From Liolophura sinensis (taxonomy: Eukaryota > Mollusca > Polyplacophora > Chitonida > Chitonidae), in contig NC_088295.1 in assembly GCF_032854445.1 (NCBI RefSeq), positions 87,588,644-87,652,643 on the forward strand: a stretch of DNA of 64,000 bases, given 5' to 3'. A program made the translations under genes and the position numbers. The notes under the pieces were generated by a model. That model saw only the letters and a list, made by a program, of their open reading frames with translations. It did no database searches and was not told the origin of the DNA. Each line of letters begins with the position of its first letter. The first letter of the stretch is position 1. Shown piece after piece: positions 1 to 14,060 of this stretch.

Positions 1-261
1 TGGGCTGTGGTATTGGTCTACTATTGCGATTGTGTTGCTATTTTATATCAATGGTCCGTGGCATATGTCTATTATATAACAATCAGGTATTAGAAATATC
101 TCTGCGTCAGTACTGTACTCTGAGAAAGATATCTTATATAGATAGTGTATGAAGGTTCATGAGATAACAGCTATGCACTGTCATTCGTCATCTGAGGGCA
201 GTTGTGTTTACATTTGTGTTTAGATTTGTGTTGGTTACATGCGTAACGGCTTCGGTTAACC

Positions 262-556
262 GCTTAACTTAATGGTTAGAGCGTCAGCTTCGAAGTGTGG
301 AGACCCAGGATCAAACCAGGGTTGGGTCATGCCAAAGACTTTCAAAATTGTAGTTGTTGCTGCCTCGCTTAGCTCTCAGCATTGAGAGGTTAAAGGAAGG
401 AAACAGGACTGGTTGGCCCGGTTTCAGTGTAATGTGCATGACTAGGTGGGGTGTGATGTCTGGTATCTTCGGCATGATGCTTCAGTGTGGCGGCATGGGC
501 TGGCAATGCCACAAGATGATACGACGTTTAACCCCAAGCATACATAGATACTTGAC
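262..556 (+). mobile_element. tRNA-derived SINE, family 2, near full length
   Basis: The left end resembles a tRNA gene: a box-A-like stretch around 268-285 (ggttagagcg) and a box-B-like GGATCAAACC at 308-317. A non-tRNA body beginning GGGTTGGGTCATGCCAAAGACTTT follows and ends in an AAGCATACATAGATAC tail. Truncated relatives of the same body occur at 12757-13022 and 40340-40478, which shows it is an interspersed repeat. The open frame through it is incidental. Confidence 0.7.
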
Positions 557-749
557 ATGTGCTCAGCTCAGCCTAGTCAGACTTGCCAAGAAATCCTTTA
601 TTCGTCATAGACGACTCATTGCCCCACAACTACAAGTTTACAAGACAATATTGGTAAAACAGCAAGTACAACTCACCAGCTCATGTAGAAATTATACATC
701 TATCCTGAGGTAAAACTGAATAACAGGCTAAAGAATTGAGAAGAAATTG

Positions 750-870
750 ATTTATTCATTTATTTGATTGGTGTTTTATGCAGTTCTTAAGGATATTTCA
801 CTGAAACTTAAACTGTTGTCTGCATCATGATGCATAAGACGAAGCCAGGCCAGAACCCGAGGGAAAATCG
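750..870 (-). mobile_element. fragment of SINE family 1 (3' part), diverged
   Basis: The start of this stretch, ATTTATTTGATTGGTGTTTTATGC, matches the reverse complement of the 3' end of the full SINE at 34784-35048. Similarity fades after about 60 bases; AACCCGAGGGAAAATCG near 856 may be a decayed continuation. Flanking bases 571-749 and 871-1720 show nothing I can assign. Confidence 0.5.
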
Positions 871-1719
871 AAAACAAAGACACGAAACATCCAGATAGGC
901 AAAAATTGTTGTTTCTAGGTTGTTGTTTTTATTTTGAATGACTTGAACATCAAGACTACTTGGGAGCAAAACGTCATTGTGGATGCTGGCATCACTTGAC
1001 CTTTCACTGGGATATGCGGGAGGAAACTGAAAGAAAATCTTCTTGGTTCAAGATGGTCTTCAAGTTTAAATATGCCAAATATGAATCATTTGATTTGCAA
1101 CGAATAATTAATCAATCATTTATTCACTATATCAAGCGTGCTACGATCCGCAGGAAAATGCTACTAACGGAAATAGTATCTGTAAATTTAGCAACATATA
1201 TAAGTTAATTTAGGTGAGCGGTTTTCATGTATTTTCCCGTGTATGCTGCAGTCAGGCCGGTACTATATAGTTCAAATGGTAGTATATCAATAAATACATG
1301 CTTTAAAAACTATTTTCAGATGAGACTAGCAGTTTTGGTTATGTATTTACGGCTGCATTGATGAATTTTCTCGGCTTATCATCTGGATGAATGTGTATTG
1401 GACTAGTAGTGACCCGAGAGTAATTGTAGGTTATTAAATTTTAAGCCGTGCGGAAGCTAAGGGGATGGCCCCATCTAGCTAGAGGAGATAGAAGTACAGA
1501 GAATGGTCATTTCTCTGAAATTCATAATTTCTTAGCAGGGACAGTAAACTTCCTGTATGGAAGAAGCACTGAGAATCAACGCAATGAAATGTTCTTGAAT
1601 TTTTTTCAGATTTCAATTGAAACTTTATCCACCCTGAAAGAAGACGATTATTTCATAAGAGATTTCATCGAGGTAAATGTAGCCTAATTTTTGCTCTATG
1701 AAAATACTTCAGGTAACAT

Positions 1720-2060
1720 GCACTGATTATAATTTACACAAAAACACTTGTGTTATATAAACACAAATTTGTGTTCTTTCCAACATAAGTCTTGTGTCAC
1801 ATTTAAAGAAATCTATCTTGTTTTGAATTAACACATTGTCTTGTGGTGAAAGAGTTGAACACAAGATGTGTTGGATGCTATACGCAATATTTGTGCAGAA
1901 CGCACGTGCAAGTTTATGATGCACCAGCACCAGTAAGGTTGTTATTCAGCCTATACAAGTTTGTGTTTTGTTATTTTTTTAAACACAAACATGCGTTGTT
2001 TGATATTAAAGGAGGTTGTTTACTTAAATATTGTTTGGTTTCCTTTCTTGAACTAAATTA
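1720..2060. repeat. region rich in palindromic ACACAAA/TTTGTGT motifs
   Basis: AACACAAATTTGTGTT at 1760-1775 is a perfect 16-base palindrome. Related inverted motifs (ACACTTGTGT, AACACAAGATGTGTT, GTTTGTGTTTTG with AAACACAAAC) recur through the next 250 bases. This looks like a degenerate hairpin-forming or MITE-like stretch, but no clear termini or target duplications are visible. Confidence 0.3.
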
Positions 2061-2183
2061 CTGAATTTGCCCTTCCACAAACAATGTAATCTTCAAGAGA
2101 AGCTAGATGCCTTACACTTGTATGCGTAGAAACATAGTACAACTTTATAATAATGTCTGTCATGTCAGCGCAACATAGACGAT

Positions 2184-2495
2184 ATGGTTCGGGTATGGAA
2201 TACCCATCATATCCGTCCATCTAAGAACCACAGCTGCCCACATGGACGCACAGCTGTACTATATTCAATACCACGTCTCTATGGAATACACAGATACCTT
2301 CAGCCAGTTGACTGCCACAGAACAGATGTGTGCCGAACAGAGTGCGTATTTCGAGGAAATTGTCCTTGTGACAGAGATAAGTTGAACACATGTGTCCTCT
2401 ATATGGAAGAGATACGACTGGAACCTGTTAACAGCGTCGAACAGGGCATAACTTTGTATCGCCGTCTGAGAAGTACTTTACTAGCAGATGTGTGA
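2184..2495 (+). pseudogene. C-terminal fragment resembling an integrase/transposase-type protein
   Basis: The 103-residue frame opens with VWNTHHIRPSK. It continues with a pattern of paired cysteines (VCRTECVFRGNCPCD) and a C-terminal YRRLR. I recall similar C-terminal segments (WN-x-HRIR-x-S, then C-x3-C ... PCDE ... LY-x-x-LR) in metazoan DDE/integrase-core proteins of transposon origin, but this is memory and not a search. No catalytic core is visible upstream and no splice sites are obvious, so I treat it as a truncated remnant. Alternatively it could be one exon of a domesticated gene. Confidence 0.4.
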
Positions 2496-2988
2496 AGAAG
2501 AAGACACGGCAGCATTTTAATGTCTTAAACAAGGATTATTAATATGAAAGTTATACAGCATAGGATTTCATTCTAAATGTTCATGTAAATGCTTAAGTAG
2601 CAAACTACCTGCCTGTTAGATCATGGTTGAAAAAGTACATTGAAGTTAGATGCAATTTATTAGACGTCACTGTATAGAATTACTGAGAAGGCTGCGTTAT
2701 ATAATATACAGTCACATGAAAAGACATTATATGGATACAAGGGAGATGTTTGTAAACAAAACATTTCTCTTGACTGATTGATTAGCGCATTAAGGATTGG
2801 GGATACTTCATTCATCTGTTTCAGCTATCAAAAGCCAATATTTTCTGTCAGTTATACAAGCAAACTTATCTGCTCTACTGCACAAATTATGGATGACTAC
2901 AATTTTTCTACCGGTAAGATATTATGTATGTAATTTGTAATATGCTACATACAACCAGAGTACCCAATCGGAGCGATGTTCAGGATGC

Positions 2989-4952
<1,964 letters not shown>

Positions 4953-5690
4953 CTTATCTTCCACCGATATCGTATGAATATCTGTACATCACAGGTGATG
5001 AAGCTCGCCAGTCACTTGCTAATGGGCGGTAATCTGCCGTGGCCCCTCCACCGGTCCACGCATAAATAAAAGTAATAACAATAATAATAATCATAATATC
5101 GTTAGTTCAGACAAAGCACAGTCCACATTTATAAATATGACAGAGAGAAAAAAAGTGGAAGAGCATACAGCAGGATACCACAGGAAGGTGATTTTGTAGC
5201 TAGGGGAAAAAACTGCATGTGAATATTTGCTTCGAGTTTAGAGTAGACACATAAATCAGTAATGAGTAAGCCACGAATTAGCATATTTGCGGAATTAAGC
5301 AAGCGATGTCTGGATTTCAGGTTGAGTCAGCAAGCGGGACAGATATGTTTTTTCCACTTGTAAGCTGTTTATGTTGTTGTTGCACTCCAGTTGCTTGTAC
5401 CTGACTAAATCTGTATAATTTTCAAAGTAAATGTATATAGTTAAGTAGATTAGCGTGATTGTATATAGTCTGTTGTAACGTAGTTATTTTGTAGCATGAA
5501 TGATCTATTGTTCTGTGAGGTTAACTGATTCTTGTACATTGCACTGTCACCCGTGAACTAAAAAGGGCTCCTTTCGTCTCTGAGTCGCCCCAGAGGCATC
5601 CCTCTTTTATCTAAGCTGTCATGTAAATAATGTTTTTTGCACTGTGGTTGCACTAGTTTATTTAGGCTACTATTAGTCATTTGAGCCACA

Positions 5691-6320
5691 ATGGAGGACG
5701 AATGGAGGGCCAGGTCAAGCGTTTTGCTGAATCTGACGATAATGGACCAGGACATACAATGCCGCCAGCCATCTATGTCGTCATGTAAAGGTGTCATGTA
5801 TGATGTTGCAGAAAGTGTAACAACTTTGGAAATCTAGGTGGCTTTACGTAAAGAGAAATGCATTAAAACTGAACGGGTGAAAAAGGGTAAAGATCGTGAG
5901 GTATCATCTTGCATTTTGCTTTAATTGGATCGAGATGTCCTGCCAACGGAAGTGTTGTTAGGATATGAGAAATTTACTGTAAAGCGTTATATCCCCCCCC
6001 CCCCCCTGTGGTGTGATGTTTCCGTTGCCAACGCCTAAATCATACGTCGATGTCGTGTAGAGGATCCTCTAGCTGCTCCCGTTGCGGTGGCTCTCATGAC
6101 GATGACCAATGTCCAAGCAGCCTCCCCCAATGTGTCAACTGTGGAGGTAGCCATAGTGCTGCTTTTGTCGGCTGTCTTGTCGGGAAATAGGCAAGTAAGG
6201 CTCAGTATATCAGAATTACCGAGAATGATTCGTACTCCGCAGCTTTAAAAGCTGTCCGCAACGCCCGTCCCGAACACACTTATCCCGGCCATGTGCAGTC
6301 CGACCAAAAACGATGTACAG
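5691..6320 (+). pseudogene. LINE ORF1 (gag-like, zinc knuckles), broken
   Basis: Translation from the ATG at 5691 gives MEDEWRAR and continues with stops and frameshifts. A gag-like core reads EVLLGYEKFTVKRYIPPPL near 5950-6010. Zinc-knuckle motifs follow: CSRCGGSHDDDQC and then CVNCGGSH (about 6070-6160), matching C-x2-C-x4-H-x4-C. Such ORF1 proteins bind the element's RNA. A C-homopolymer at 5995-6007 causes one of the frame breaks. Around 6220-6300 the frame reads ITENDSYSAALKAVRNA. Confidence 0.65.
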
Positions 6321-6683
6321 TGTTCCCAGGCACCTAGAAGTCTTGAGCGTGTGTCACACCCGAAACCATCTATCCCTAAACCCAGACCACAAGCTAATTC
6401 TATTTTGCGTACAGACTGACAATGACATGGCTATCCAGACAAACTACTGTTCGGATGTTACCCTCGAGAATGTTGTGGTAATGATAACAGAAATTTGGTT
6501 TCATTGTGCTAAAGTTCTTAAGAACTCGGAAGTTATCAGTTTCATCGCTGACTGTGCTCGTCGCCATCTTGGTAGTGAGACTGTAGTCCCCTCGGAGTTT
6601 GTGGTTCTGCTGACGCAGAGGAAAATTGCCGGTAACTAATGGATTATACAAGAAATCTAAAATCCGTGTGTTTATATTTCTCT

Positions 6684-7425
6684 TATGGCTTTCTGCATAC
6701 TGCATCAAAACATTCAGTCTTTGTTTGCTCATCGTCACGAATTCAAAGTTTTCTTAGCTGATCTTAATGTTGAACCTGATGTAGTCTGTCTCCAAGAAAT
6801 ATTTCTTAAACCTAAGTGTAACCTTACATTAACAGATATGTCATAAAAAGAACTGACAAAAACTGGCATGGCCAGAGGTAGGCTAGTATTGAAGTTCAGG
6901 GATTTCAAATTGTCCTTACAGAGGGGCGGGTTGTGATGTAGTAAACTTATACAATGCTTGTAATAGACTAGATATTTCTGAGCTCATTGCCGTTGTATTC
7001 ACTGCTAAGGGCCCTAAAATAATTTCTGGTGATTTAATGGACATAATGTGTTGTGGGGTAGCTCATCAACTGATGCCAATGGTTCTGTAGTTGAAAGCTT
7101 CGTCGAAGATAATGATTTAATTATGTTAAATGATGGATGTGGAACAAGACTCGACGTCCGCTGAAGCAAGTTATCTGCCCTTGATTTGACTTTGTATTCC
7201 AGTGAGCTATGTCGTGGTTTTTCATGGTGTGTGGACTATGGTTCACCTAATGAAAGTGATCACTACCCTGTGGCTGCTACATCCGGGGTATCACCACACT
7301 ATAATGATGTAGGTAACCAGCCTAGTTGGAAAATACAAAGAGCTGACTGGAATAGGCCCTACCTATGCATTGAATGCTTGTCGTCATTTAATGAATCTCT
7401 TGTTTCTGATAATATTTACTAATTT
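6684..7425 (+). pseudogene. LINE ORF2 endonuclease domain, broken
   Basis: The frame from 6684 reads ILHQNIQSL and then DVVCLQEIFL, the N and QE motifs of an apurinic-type (APE/exonuclease III family) endonuclease. After frameshifts, SGDF-x-GHN-x2-WGS appears around 7025-7065, and a SDHYPV motif near 7255 is the terminal S-D-H catalytic signature. The enzyme would nick target DNA for target-primed reverse transcription. In-frame stops and shifts make it non-functional. Confidence 0.7.
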
Positions 7426-7429
7426 ACTG

Positions 7430-8040
7430 ACAACATTATAGGCCCTATCAACATTGCAGCCAGTGTCTCCATCCCGAAGTCTTCAGGGGTGATCTGGTCG
7501 AAGCCTCCCAGTTCCATGGTGGACGATATAGTGTGCTGATGCCATACGTCAGCGTAAGGGAGTTAAGAACAGAGCGCTTGATGAACGATATCGTTTTTTA
7601 TCGGAAATGTAAGGCTATTGCACAGCGTACAATCAAGCAAGCCCAGAAAGCCTACTGGCGAAAGTACTGCTCGGGCATTACTAGTTTAACACCACTAAAG
7701 AGGATATGTGCCCAGGTAAAGGCAGTAAGTGGTGCTAAGAAGTCTAATAGTATTTCTGCATTGATATCTAATAATTCATGCTGTATTATTGACTTTGATA
7801 GGTGTAATCTGCTGGTGGAAAAGTTTGCATACGTTTCAAGTTCTAGCAACTTTGATACTGATTTTATCAAACACAAAGAACAACAAGAGCTACTCCGTAG
7901 TTTTGGTGATATTTTATTCGATGATCTGGTCATTAATGACGAATTCTATCTCCTGGAACTTAAGCAAGCTCTGAGTAGGAAAAAAGATTCCACACTGGGG
8001 GAGGATGGGGTATATTATTCTATGTTAAAAAACCCTACCC
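7430..8040 (+). pseudogene. LINE ORF2 linker and N-terminal reverse transcriptase, interrupted
   Basis: The frame reads the basic linker FYRKCKAIAQRTIKQAQKAY (about 7595-7655), then the fingers motif GEDGVYYSMLKN near 8000-8033. In related elements this continues as LPDECL; here it stops at the foreign element at 8041 and resumes at 9115. An open frame running on into the insert is a chance read-through. Confidence 0.65.
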
Positions 8041-8537
8041 CAGGCAGCGAAATTTGGCCTGCCGGCGAAACAGAGAAATCGGTTACGTCTTTTCCGCCTC
8101 GCCTAACCGATCATTCGGTTACGCCACGTATGTTTATCAACCCGATCGGTTACGCTAATTGTTTACGTGGTTTATGTTTCAGGCATCATTCTGGATCATT
8201 AATAAAAGTATTCAGCTCAATGTTATGTTTGTTTTTCTTTTCTATATCTAGCAGCTCATTCCGTAAGGTTGGTGAACAAAAGAAAGAGAAATTTTACACT
8301 CACACGGTGTTTCAACGTTGTGTGTTGCCTGGTTGGTACTTGACTCCTGTGGCACATTTTTACGTGAAATTCCGTTATACAGGCTTATATGTTTGCAATA
8401 TGCCCAGTCCAACATTAAGTACTTCCAGTAAGTGTCATTACGGTATTGGGGAGCGAGTTTTGGTATCCCTGATTACTGATAATTAACGCAGTTTCCAACG
8501 CACGTGGTGTGAGTCTTACCACAGTGATATATATATA

Positions 8538-8593
<56 letters not shown>

Positions 8594-9114
8594 TCGCTAC
8601 AGGGCCGGGAGAGACCTTGACGTCACAGGCCTATGCGTCAGAGGCCTGTGCTCTAAATCAGAACGCAGCCGGTGAGGTCCCGTAAGGGTTCCATCAATCT
8701 GTACGGTAGACTCGACTAATTTGGGCTCGAGTAGCAGTTAAACTACATGTACATGAAAAGGTAACCTTGTTTTATTTACTTGCGTGATCGTGAAAAGATA
8801 AGTCAAAATAAATAATTTGAGTATTATCTCAAAGCCTGTAAAGCATATATGAATGATTACATTTCCATGTGACCAGCACAGGTAGCTGGCTGTGGCTGAA
8901 AATCGATGTTTCTATTTTTAGACGCGTTGCCATGCTGGCCGCGTTGTGATTATGAAAGCTGTTCAGTCCAGTTATCTGCAGTTACCTAATGCACACTGAC
9001 TCTAAGGACGTTCTCGTTGGACAGTTGGCCTAATCGATTTCCGGTTAGCCAAATTGAACCGCACGTAACCGTTGCGCGACCGACGGTTTCGTTCGCGCCA
9101 AATTTCGCTGCCTG
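8041..9114. mobile_element. non-autonomous DNA transposon (MITE-like) inside the LINE
   Basis: The left end CAGGCAGCGAAATTTGGC at 8041-8058 is the exact inverse of the right end at 9097-9114. The flanking host sequence is LINE ORF2, and TACCC occurs on both sides (8036-8040 and 9116-9120), consistent with a short target duplication of 5-6 bases. Subterminal copies of CGGTTACG or its inverse recur near both ends. No transposase frame is present. The CAGG terminus would fit a hAT-like family, but the duplication length is not decisive. Confidence 0.75.
8527..8592. repeat. (TA)n microsatellite
   Basis: About 33 TA dinucleotides with one break, inside the MITE-like element at 8041-9114. Confidence 0.9.
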
Positions 9115-9910
9115 ATACCCGATGAATGCCTTAAATTTATGTTGTTGTTGTACAACACTACTTGGTCAAGAATGAGTCTCCCAGCGTGCTGGAAAGCAGC
9201 CACTGTTTCCTATTGCCAACCTAGGAAAGAATGCTGGAGAGCCAGGGTCGTACCGTCCAATAGCATTAACATCATGCTATGTAAAACGATGAACACCATG
9301 GTGAACTCCAGACTTTTGTGGTTTCTAACTAAAAATAATATATTTTCAGACGTGCAGAGTTGGTTTAGAAATAACCATAGCACATCAGATCATTTAGTGC
9401 ATTTAGAGTCCTCTGTCTAAATGTCGTTTTTAAACAGAGAATCTTTTCTTGGCTGTGTTCTTGGATATAGAGGAGGAATACGGCATGGTATGGAGAAGAG
9501 GGAAACTCATCAAGATGCAGAATATTGGTATCGGAGGTTAATGCTCGGCTGGGTGAAAAGCTTTTTGTCTCAGAGAGTCATACGAGTTAGAATTGCTAAG
9601 ACCTACTCAAAATCCAATGAATATTGAGAATGGTACTCCTCAGGGTAGTGTAATATCTCCCACCCTTGTCAACATTGCTATAAACAATCTGCCTTCCGTC
9701 CTTCATCCTATGATCCCTTGCACTCTTTTTGCAGAGGACAAAGCTCTTTGGTTCCAGTGCCAGGATCTGAACGCTGCAAAGTGGCACATCCAACAGGCTA
9801 TAGACGCAATAACACGATGGATTAAGCTTTGGGGGTTCCGTTTTTCGTGTATGAAGTCAGAGGCGGTTTGCGTTCATGAAAATGAGGATTTTGCCGCACA
9901 TATCACTTAA
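9115..9910 (+). pseudogene. LINE ORF2 reverse transcriptase, C-terminal part, broken
   Basis: After the insert the frame resumes with PDECLKF, then SDVQSWFRNNHSTSDHL (fingers/palm), a decayed F-LDIE-x2-Y block near 9455, NGTPQGSVISP near 9630-9665 (the RT motif before the active site), and LFAEDKALW near 9725. The usual catalytic FADD is FAED here, a D-to-E change at an essential residue. At least two frameshifts lie between these blocks. Confidence 0.75.
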
Positions 9911-10579
9911 GCTCGGTAACACAAACATAAAGCTGTCTTCAACCTTCTGATACTCGGGTGTTACTTTTGACACCAAATTAACCTGACGCAAAGATATTGA
10001 TAATGTTGTTCTCAAATGCAAAAAAGCTCTTAACTTGATGAGGCCTATATCTGGGAAAAGCTGAGGAGCTGATTATAATTCTTACTCTTAATATATAGGT
10101 CGTTAATTCGATCAAGGCTTGATTATGGATGTGAAACTTTTGATTCGGCTTGCGGTAATTTAAAGTTCAAACTTGACTCTATGCAGCGTTCAGCGTTACG
10201 AATTTGCACTGTAGCGATGAAACCTATTATGAAATCAATTAGAGGCAAACTATGCACAGCAAAATTTGGGATGAAGCTAGAGTGCTCTCTACTATAATTC
10301 AGCCAGGATGATGAAAACACTGAACTGGCTTAATTATGTAAAAAAGCTTTCTAGCTGGGGTCAATACCGGACGTTTACAGAAGGCATGTTACCCGCCATC
10401 CCCCTCCCCCCCCCCCCCCCCCCCCTTCCCGCTGGAAGGTCCAACCACCATCTGTATTCATGTACCTGCACTCTCACGTCCAGAAACCAGACAGTCCTCA
10501 CTATATTTCTGTGATTTCTAACGAATACGTAAGCAGCAATTGGTCTACATACATGGAAATTTATACCCGATGCCTCTAA

Positions 10580-11180
10580 GTTCCCTGCTACTGGCAAGGT
10601 CGGGGTTTCGGTTTGCGTTCCAGAATTACGATATGAAGAAAGTTCTTAAATCGTCGGAATAACCTGTCTGTATATTCAGCAGAACTCTATGCTATTCTGA
10701 ATGCTCTTTGTTTTCTTTTGAATTTAAGACCATTAAGAGATGTTATTTTCACAAATTCTCCGAGTGTTTTACAGTCAATGACGTCATGTAAGTGGATAAA
10801 ATTCTACCCTGTCCTGTACAAAGCAGTTTTTCTGTCGTCCTCTCTATTCTTTGCTGGTCTTGACATTTGGTTTGCTTGTGTCCCTGAGCATTCTGGGGTG
10901 CCTGGTAATGAACGAGCAGATAGGCTAGCCAAACGAGCCCTAAGGCTGAGTGATGTCGCCTCTAATCTCAAACTGACCATATGCGCAGCCCTAAATGAAG
11001 TAAAGTCATTATCATTTAAACTATTGCAAACTGTGTGGGAGGCTGAAGAGAAGTGTCGTTTCTATCACTCATTTAACCCTGTTATCAAACTTCATAACAG
11101 CATCCCTTTTCCCTTTCCTAGCAAAAAAGCAGAAATCTTCGGTCAGGACATCTCCCAGTTAATAGCTACTTAAAAAGATT
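10580..11180 (+). pseudogene. LINE ORF2 RNase H domain, broken
   Basis: A segment around 10660-10720 reads SVYSAELYAILNAL, the E-containing helix of RNase H. The frame at 10860-11010 reads PEHSGVPGNERADRLAKRAL, the C-terminal SH-SG-x-x-GNE-x-AD signature. A homopolymer C-run at 10397-10426 lies just upstream. After 11180 a decayed HLCNVCQAGGDHPSCFTRC resembles the cysteine/histidine motif that ends such ORF2 proteins. Confidence 0.7.
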
Positions 11181-11480
11181 CAAGGTAAGGGATTCACATC
11201 TGTGTAATGTTTGTCAGGCTGGGGGAGACCATCCATCATGTTTTACTCGTTGTGTCCGCATTACACTGCTTAGAGACAGGGTCTTCTTTCTGCCCTTGTA
11301 TACGTTGGAATTGTTAACCCAACTCTGAGGAGTGTGCTTTGTCCACCGAAAAATGCAAGTTTAGTTTTTAAACCCATGGTGAATTATTTATGTAGGATCC
11401 ACGGATTTTAGGCCACAGCATTGTGGCAATATTTCTCTATGGATTGACTACAGTTAATTAGAGCACAATATGCAGTCCAT

Positions 11481-12133
11481 AAAGAGTCCATAAATTGACG
11501 CGATCAAATTTGTTGACGTCAGGGGGTTTCGCCCTTACAGAACTTTACAGTAGATGTGATCTCCGGGAAGTTCAAGATAATGTTTTGGTATATCGTCTGG
11601 TGCAGTAGTTATCACATATCTGTCGACCTGAAAGAGAAGAGTTAAACATAATTGACATGTGTGTACTGTGAAATAAGAATTACTAGATGCCTGTGACACA
11701 AGCTGGCTTATCTGTATATCTATAGTAAGTCCTTCCTAAATAAAGACAGATATGCAGATATATCGGTTTTTCTATTTATTTAAAGGCAAATGGCCATTAA
11801 ACCAGTATCACATCGACATGACGAAAAACAGCCAAATGTTTAATATCCGTCTATACATACAAAATGTCGAGTGGGCTACATTTAGGAATTTCATAACTTG
11901 AAAAATAACAAGTTTTGGAAAATACCACTGGTCCCTAACAAATTCTTTTGGTTCAGATTATTGGTGAAGACTCAAAATACAACTCAGATAATTGGAGTCT
12001 CCGTATAAAGGAGTTTGCCCTGACTGTAAAGAACGACTGCGGATGCATACTTATGTGTTCTTGAAAAGCTCTTCTCTTGAACTGTCTTGACTGACGGTGT
12101 CCTGTTGGATCAGTATACTTCTTCATCGTTCCG
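11481..12133. other. no gene recognised between LINE and gap
   Basis: AT-rich sequence with no convincing coding frame and no repeat match within the window. Confidence 0.5.
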
Positions 12134-12333
12134 NNNNNNNNNNNNNNNNNNNNNNNNNNNNNNNNNNNNNNNNNNNNNNNNNNNNNNNNNNNNNNNNNNN
12201 NNNNNNNNNNNNNNNNNNNNNNNNNNNNNNNNNNNNNNNNNNNNNNNNNNNNNNNNNNNNNNNNNNNNNNNNNNNNNNNNNNNNNNNNNNNNNNNNNNNN
12301 NNNNNNNNNNNNNNNNNNNNNNNNNNNNNNNNN
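12134..12333. other. assembly gap (200 N)
   Basis: Exactly 200 consecutive N characters. Open frames reported across it are meaningless. Confidence 0.99.
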
Positions 12334-12756
12334 ATCATCGGTAATTCTATTTGAAGATTGTAAATTAAAATGCGTCGAAAAATAGTAAAGTGTTGCACAC
12401 GATAGAGTAAATCATTTGCAAATAATGATACATTCTGTAATTAAACCTGAATTCTATTAACTATCAAAGCAATAATTTGTCACTAGAATATACAACAAAA
12501 TAGACTGAAGCCATCTACATGTACACTGAAGGTGGTTGTAATCCTTCCAAACAGATCTTGCCAATGAGTATTTTTGTTCACAACCAAACTTAAGTGCCAT
12601 ATTGTAGATTATTGTATTTACCAGTATTTACACAGAGCTTGTGGAATGCACTTTCCGATGTGCTACGTGCCTTCTTCACTTGGATGAGTATACTTTGCTT
12701 GTGTGTCTTCTTGTGTGCTAGGAGTAATTTGTCACTATTTAACAAATATATATTTT

Positions 12757-13022
12757 TGGGGTCATACCAAAGACTTAAAAATCGTACATGTTGCTACTTC
12801 GCTTGGCGCTCAAGTTAGAGGAAAGCAACAGGACTGGGTGGGGTGTCATGTCTGGTGTCTGCGGCATGATACCTCAGTGGCACTTTGGCGGCATGTGTGA
12901 TCCGCCACAAAAAAAGACACAGTGTATGTACACACACCTAATGAAACCTTGTCGTCATATGACTGAAAAACTGCCAGGTATAACGCTAAACTCCAAGCAT
13001 TCATTCATTCATTCTATCCAGG
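12757..13022 (+). mobile_element. SINE family 2, 5'-truncated copy
   Basis: It starts at GGGGTCATACCAAAGACTT, just after the point where the tRNA-like head would end, and shares the body with 262-556 (GCTTGGCGCTCA, GGCATGATACCTCAGTGG). It ends in ATTCATTCATTCATTC. The missing head is typical of incomplete reverse transcription. Confidence 0.65.
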
Positions 13023-13439
13023 AATTTATATGAAGAGTCAGAATATAACCCTAAATGAGGTAAATTGACAAGAGGCCATATTTCACCGGTTACGAGTGAC
13101 CATTTCCCAGCTATCACACTCTAAGTTTACTTTCTATACTGTACGTCTTTAATTATATTCTTACCTCATTGAGCAATACTTTGCCTTGTGCTTATTTGTA
13201 GTTCCTGTATTTTTGTTCTCTTTGTTTGTGGCGTGTATGTAATCAAAATACTAAACTTGGATCTTATTGCTGCATTCTGTCGCTTTTGCTCGCCATGAAA
13301 AGCTGGTTCTTTGTGACTTATATCATAATTTACACAGGTTTCTCAAGTTTTAAGGAATAGATAAATTCAGTTATGTCACAATATAAAAACAGTGATGACA
13401 TATATAATTTTAAAAAATATGTTAATAATCCATAAAAAA

Positions 13440-14060
13440 GATTTCAGATTGTTTGCTTGCCTTTCTAAATCACCTGATAAATTTAAGCACTCCGGTTACC
13501 AAGTTATATTAAGATCGACCGCCCTGAACGGGGTTTTATATAATGTTTTGAGATTGACATCAAGCATACTTTGTGTAGTCATGATCATTTTCATCCAGTT
13601 ACACTTGAGGTGGAAAAGCCTGTGATATGGTTTGTCGAACGTCGGTCAGTATTAAATTTACATCAAAATGGAATTTGTGGTAGTCTGTTTGCTTGGGTAC
13701 GGAATTTCTTGCTTGATAGATCTATGCCTGGTAACACATGTAGAGAGTATTCTCGTAATGTCGGCGTCGGAATCCCACAGGAAAGTATCATATCTAATGA
13801 AAAATAATCTCTCCATTGTGGTGAACAGTAAAGCCAGAAGTACACGTTTGATGACGACAAAGCTTTTCGGATATCTTCTTGTACTCTTAAACTTGCTCAT
13901 AACTATATTCAACTATCGTTAGTAGACATATCTCCATGCAAGCAATAAAGACTGGGGATTTAAGCTTTCGTCTACCAAAACAGGAGCAAATAAGGCAGCT
14001 GTTCCTGAAATTAACATGAAGTCAATGAGTCAGCTTGTATCTCACTGAAACGGAGACTTC
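13440..14060 (+). pseudogene. second LINE reverse-transcriptase fragment
   Basis: The frame at 13470-13545 reads SPDKFKHSGYQVI, the start of an RT domain. Frames at 13630-13800 then give LNLHQNGICGSLFAWVRNFL and GIPQESIIS, a decayed GIPQGSxxSP motif, followed by a frame-broken F-DD-KA region near 13850-13865. The layout resembles the 5.5-11.5 kb LINE but the sequence differs, so it is another family member or subfamily. No termini are visible. The open frames at 13392-13922 are pieces of it. Confidence 0.6.

Larger units (their letters stand above)
5550..11480 (+). mobile_element. I/Jockey-type non-LTR retrotransposon (LINE), degraded and split
   Basis: Order on the plus strand: a probable 5' leader; a gag-like ORF1 with CCHC knuckles (5691-6320); an APE endonuclease (6684-7425); a linker and the N-part of the reverse transcriptase (7430-8040); a foreign DNA element (8041-9114); the rest of the reverse transcriptase (9115-9910); an RNase H (about 10580-11180); and a terminal cysteine motif near 11200. 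RNase H after RT is typical of the I, R1 and LOA groups. Stops and frameshifts throughout show a dead copy. Both ends are approximate because no target duplication could be identified. Confidence 0.8.

Noticed and set aside
12087-12398. Frames made mainly of X
   Set aside because: They cross the 200-N gap.
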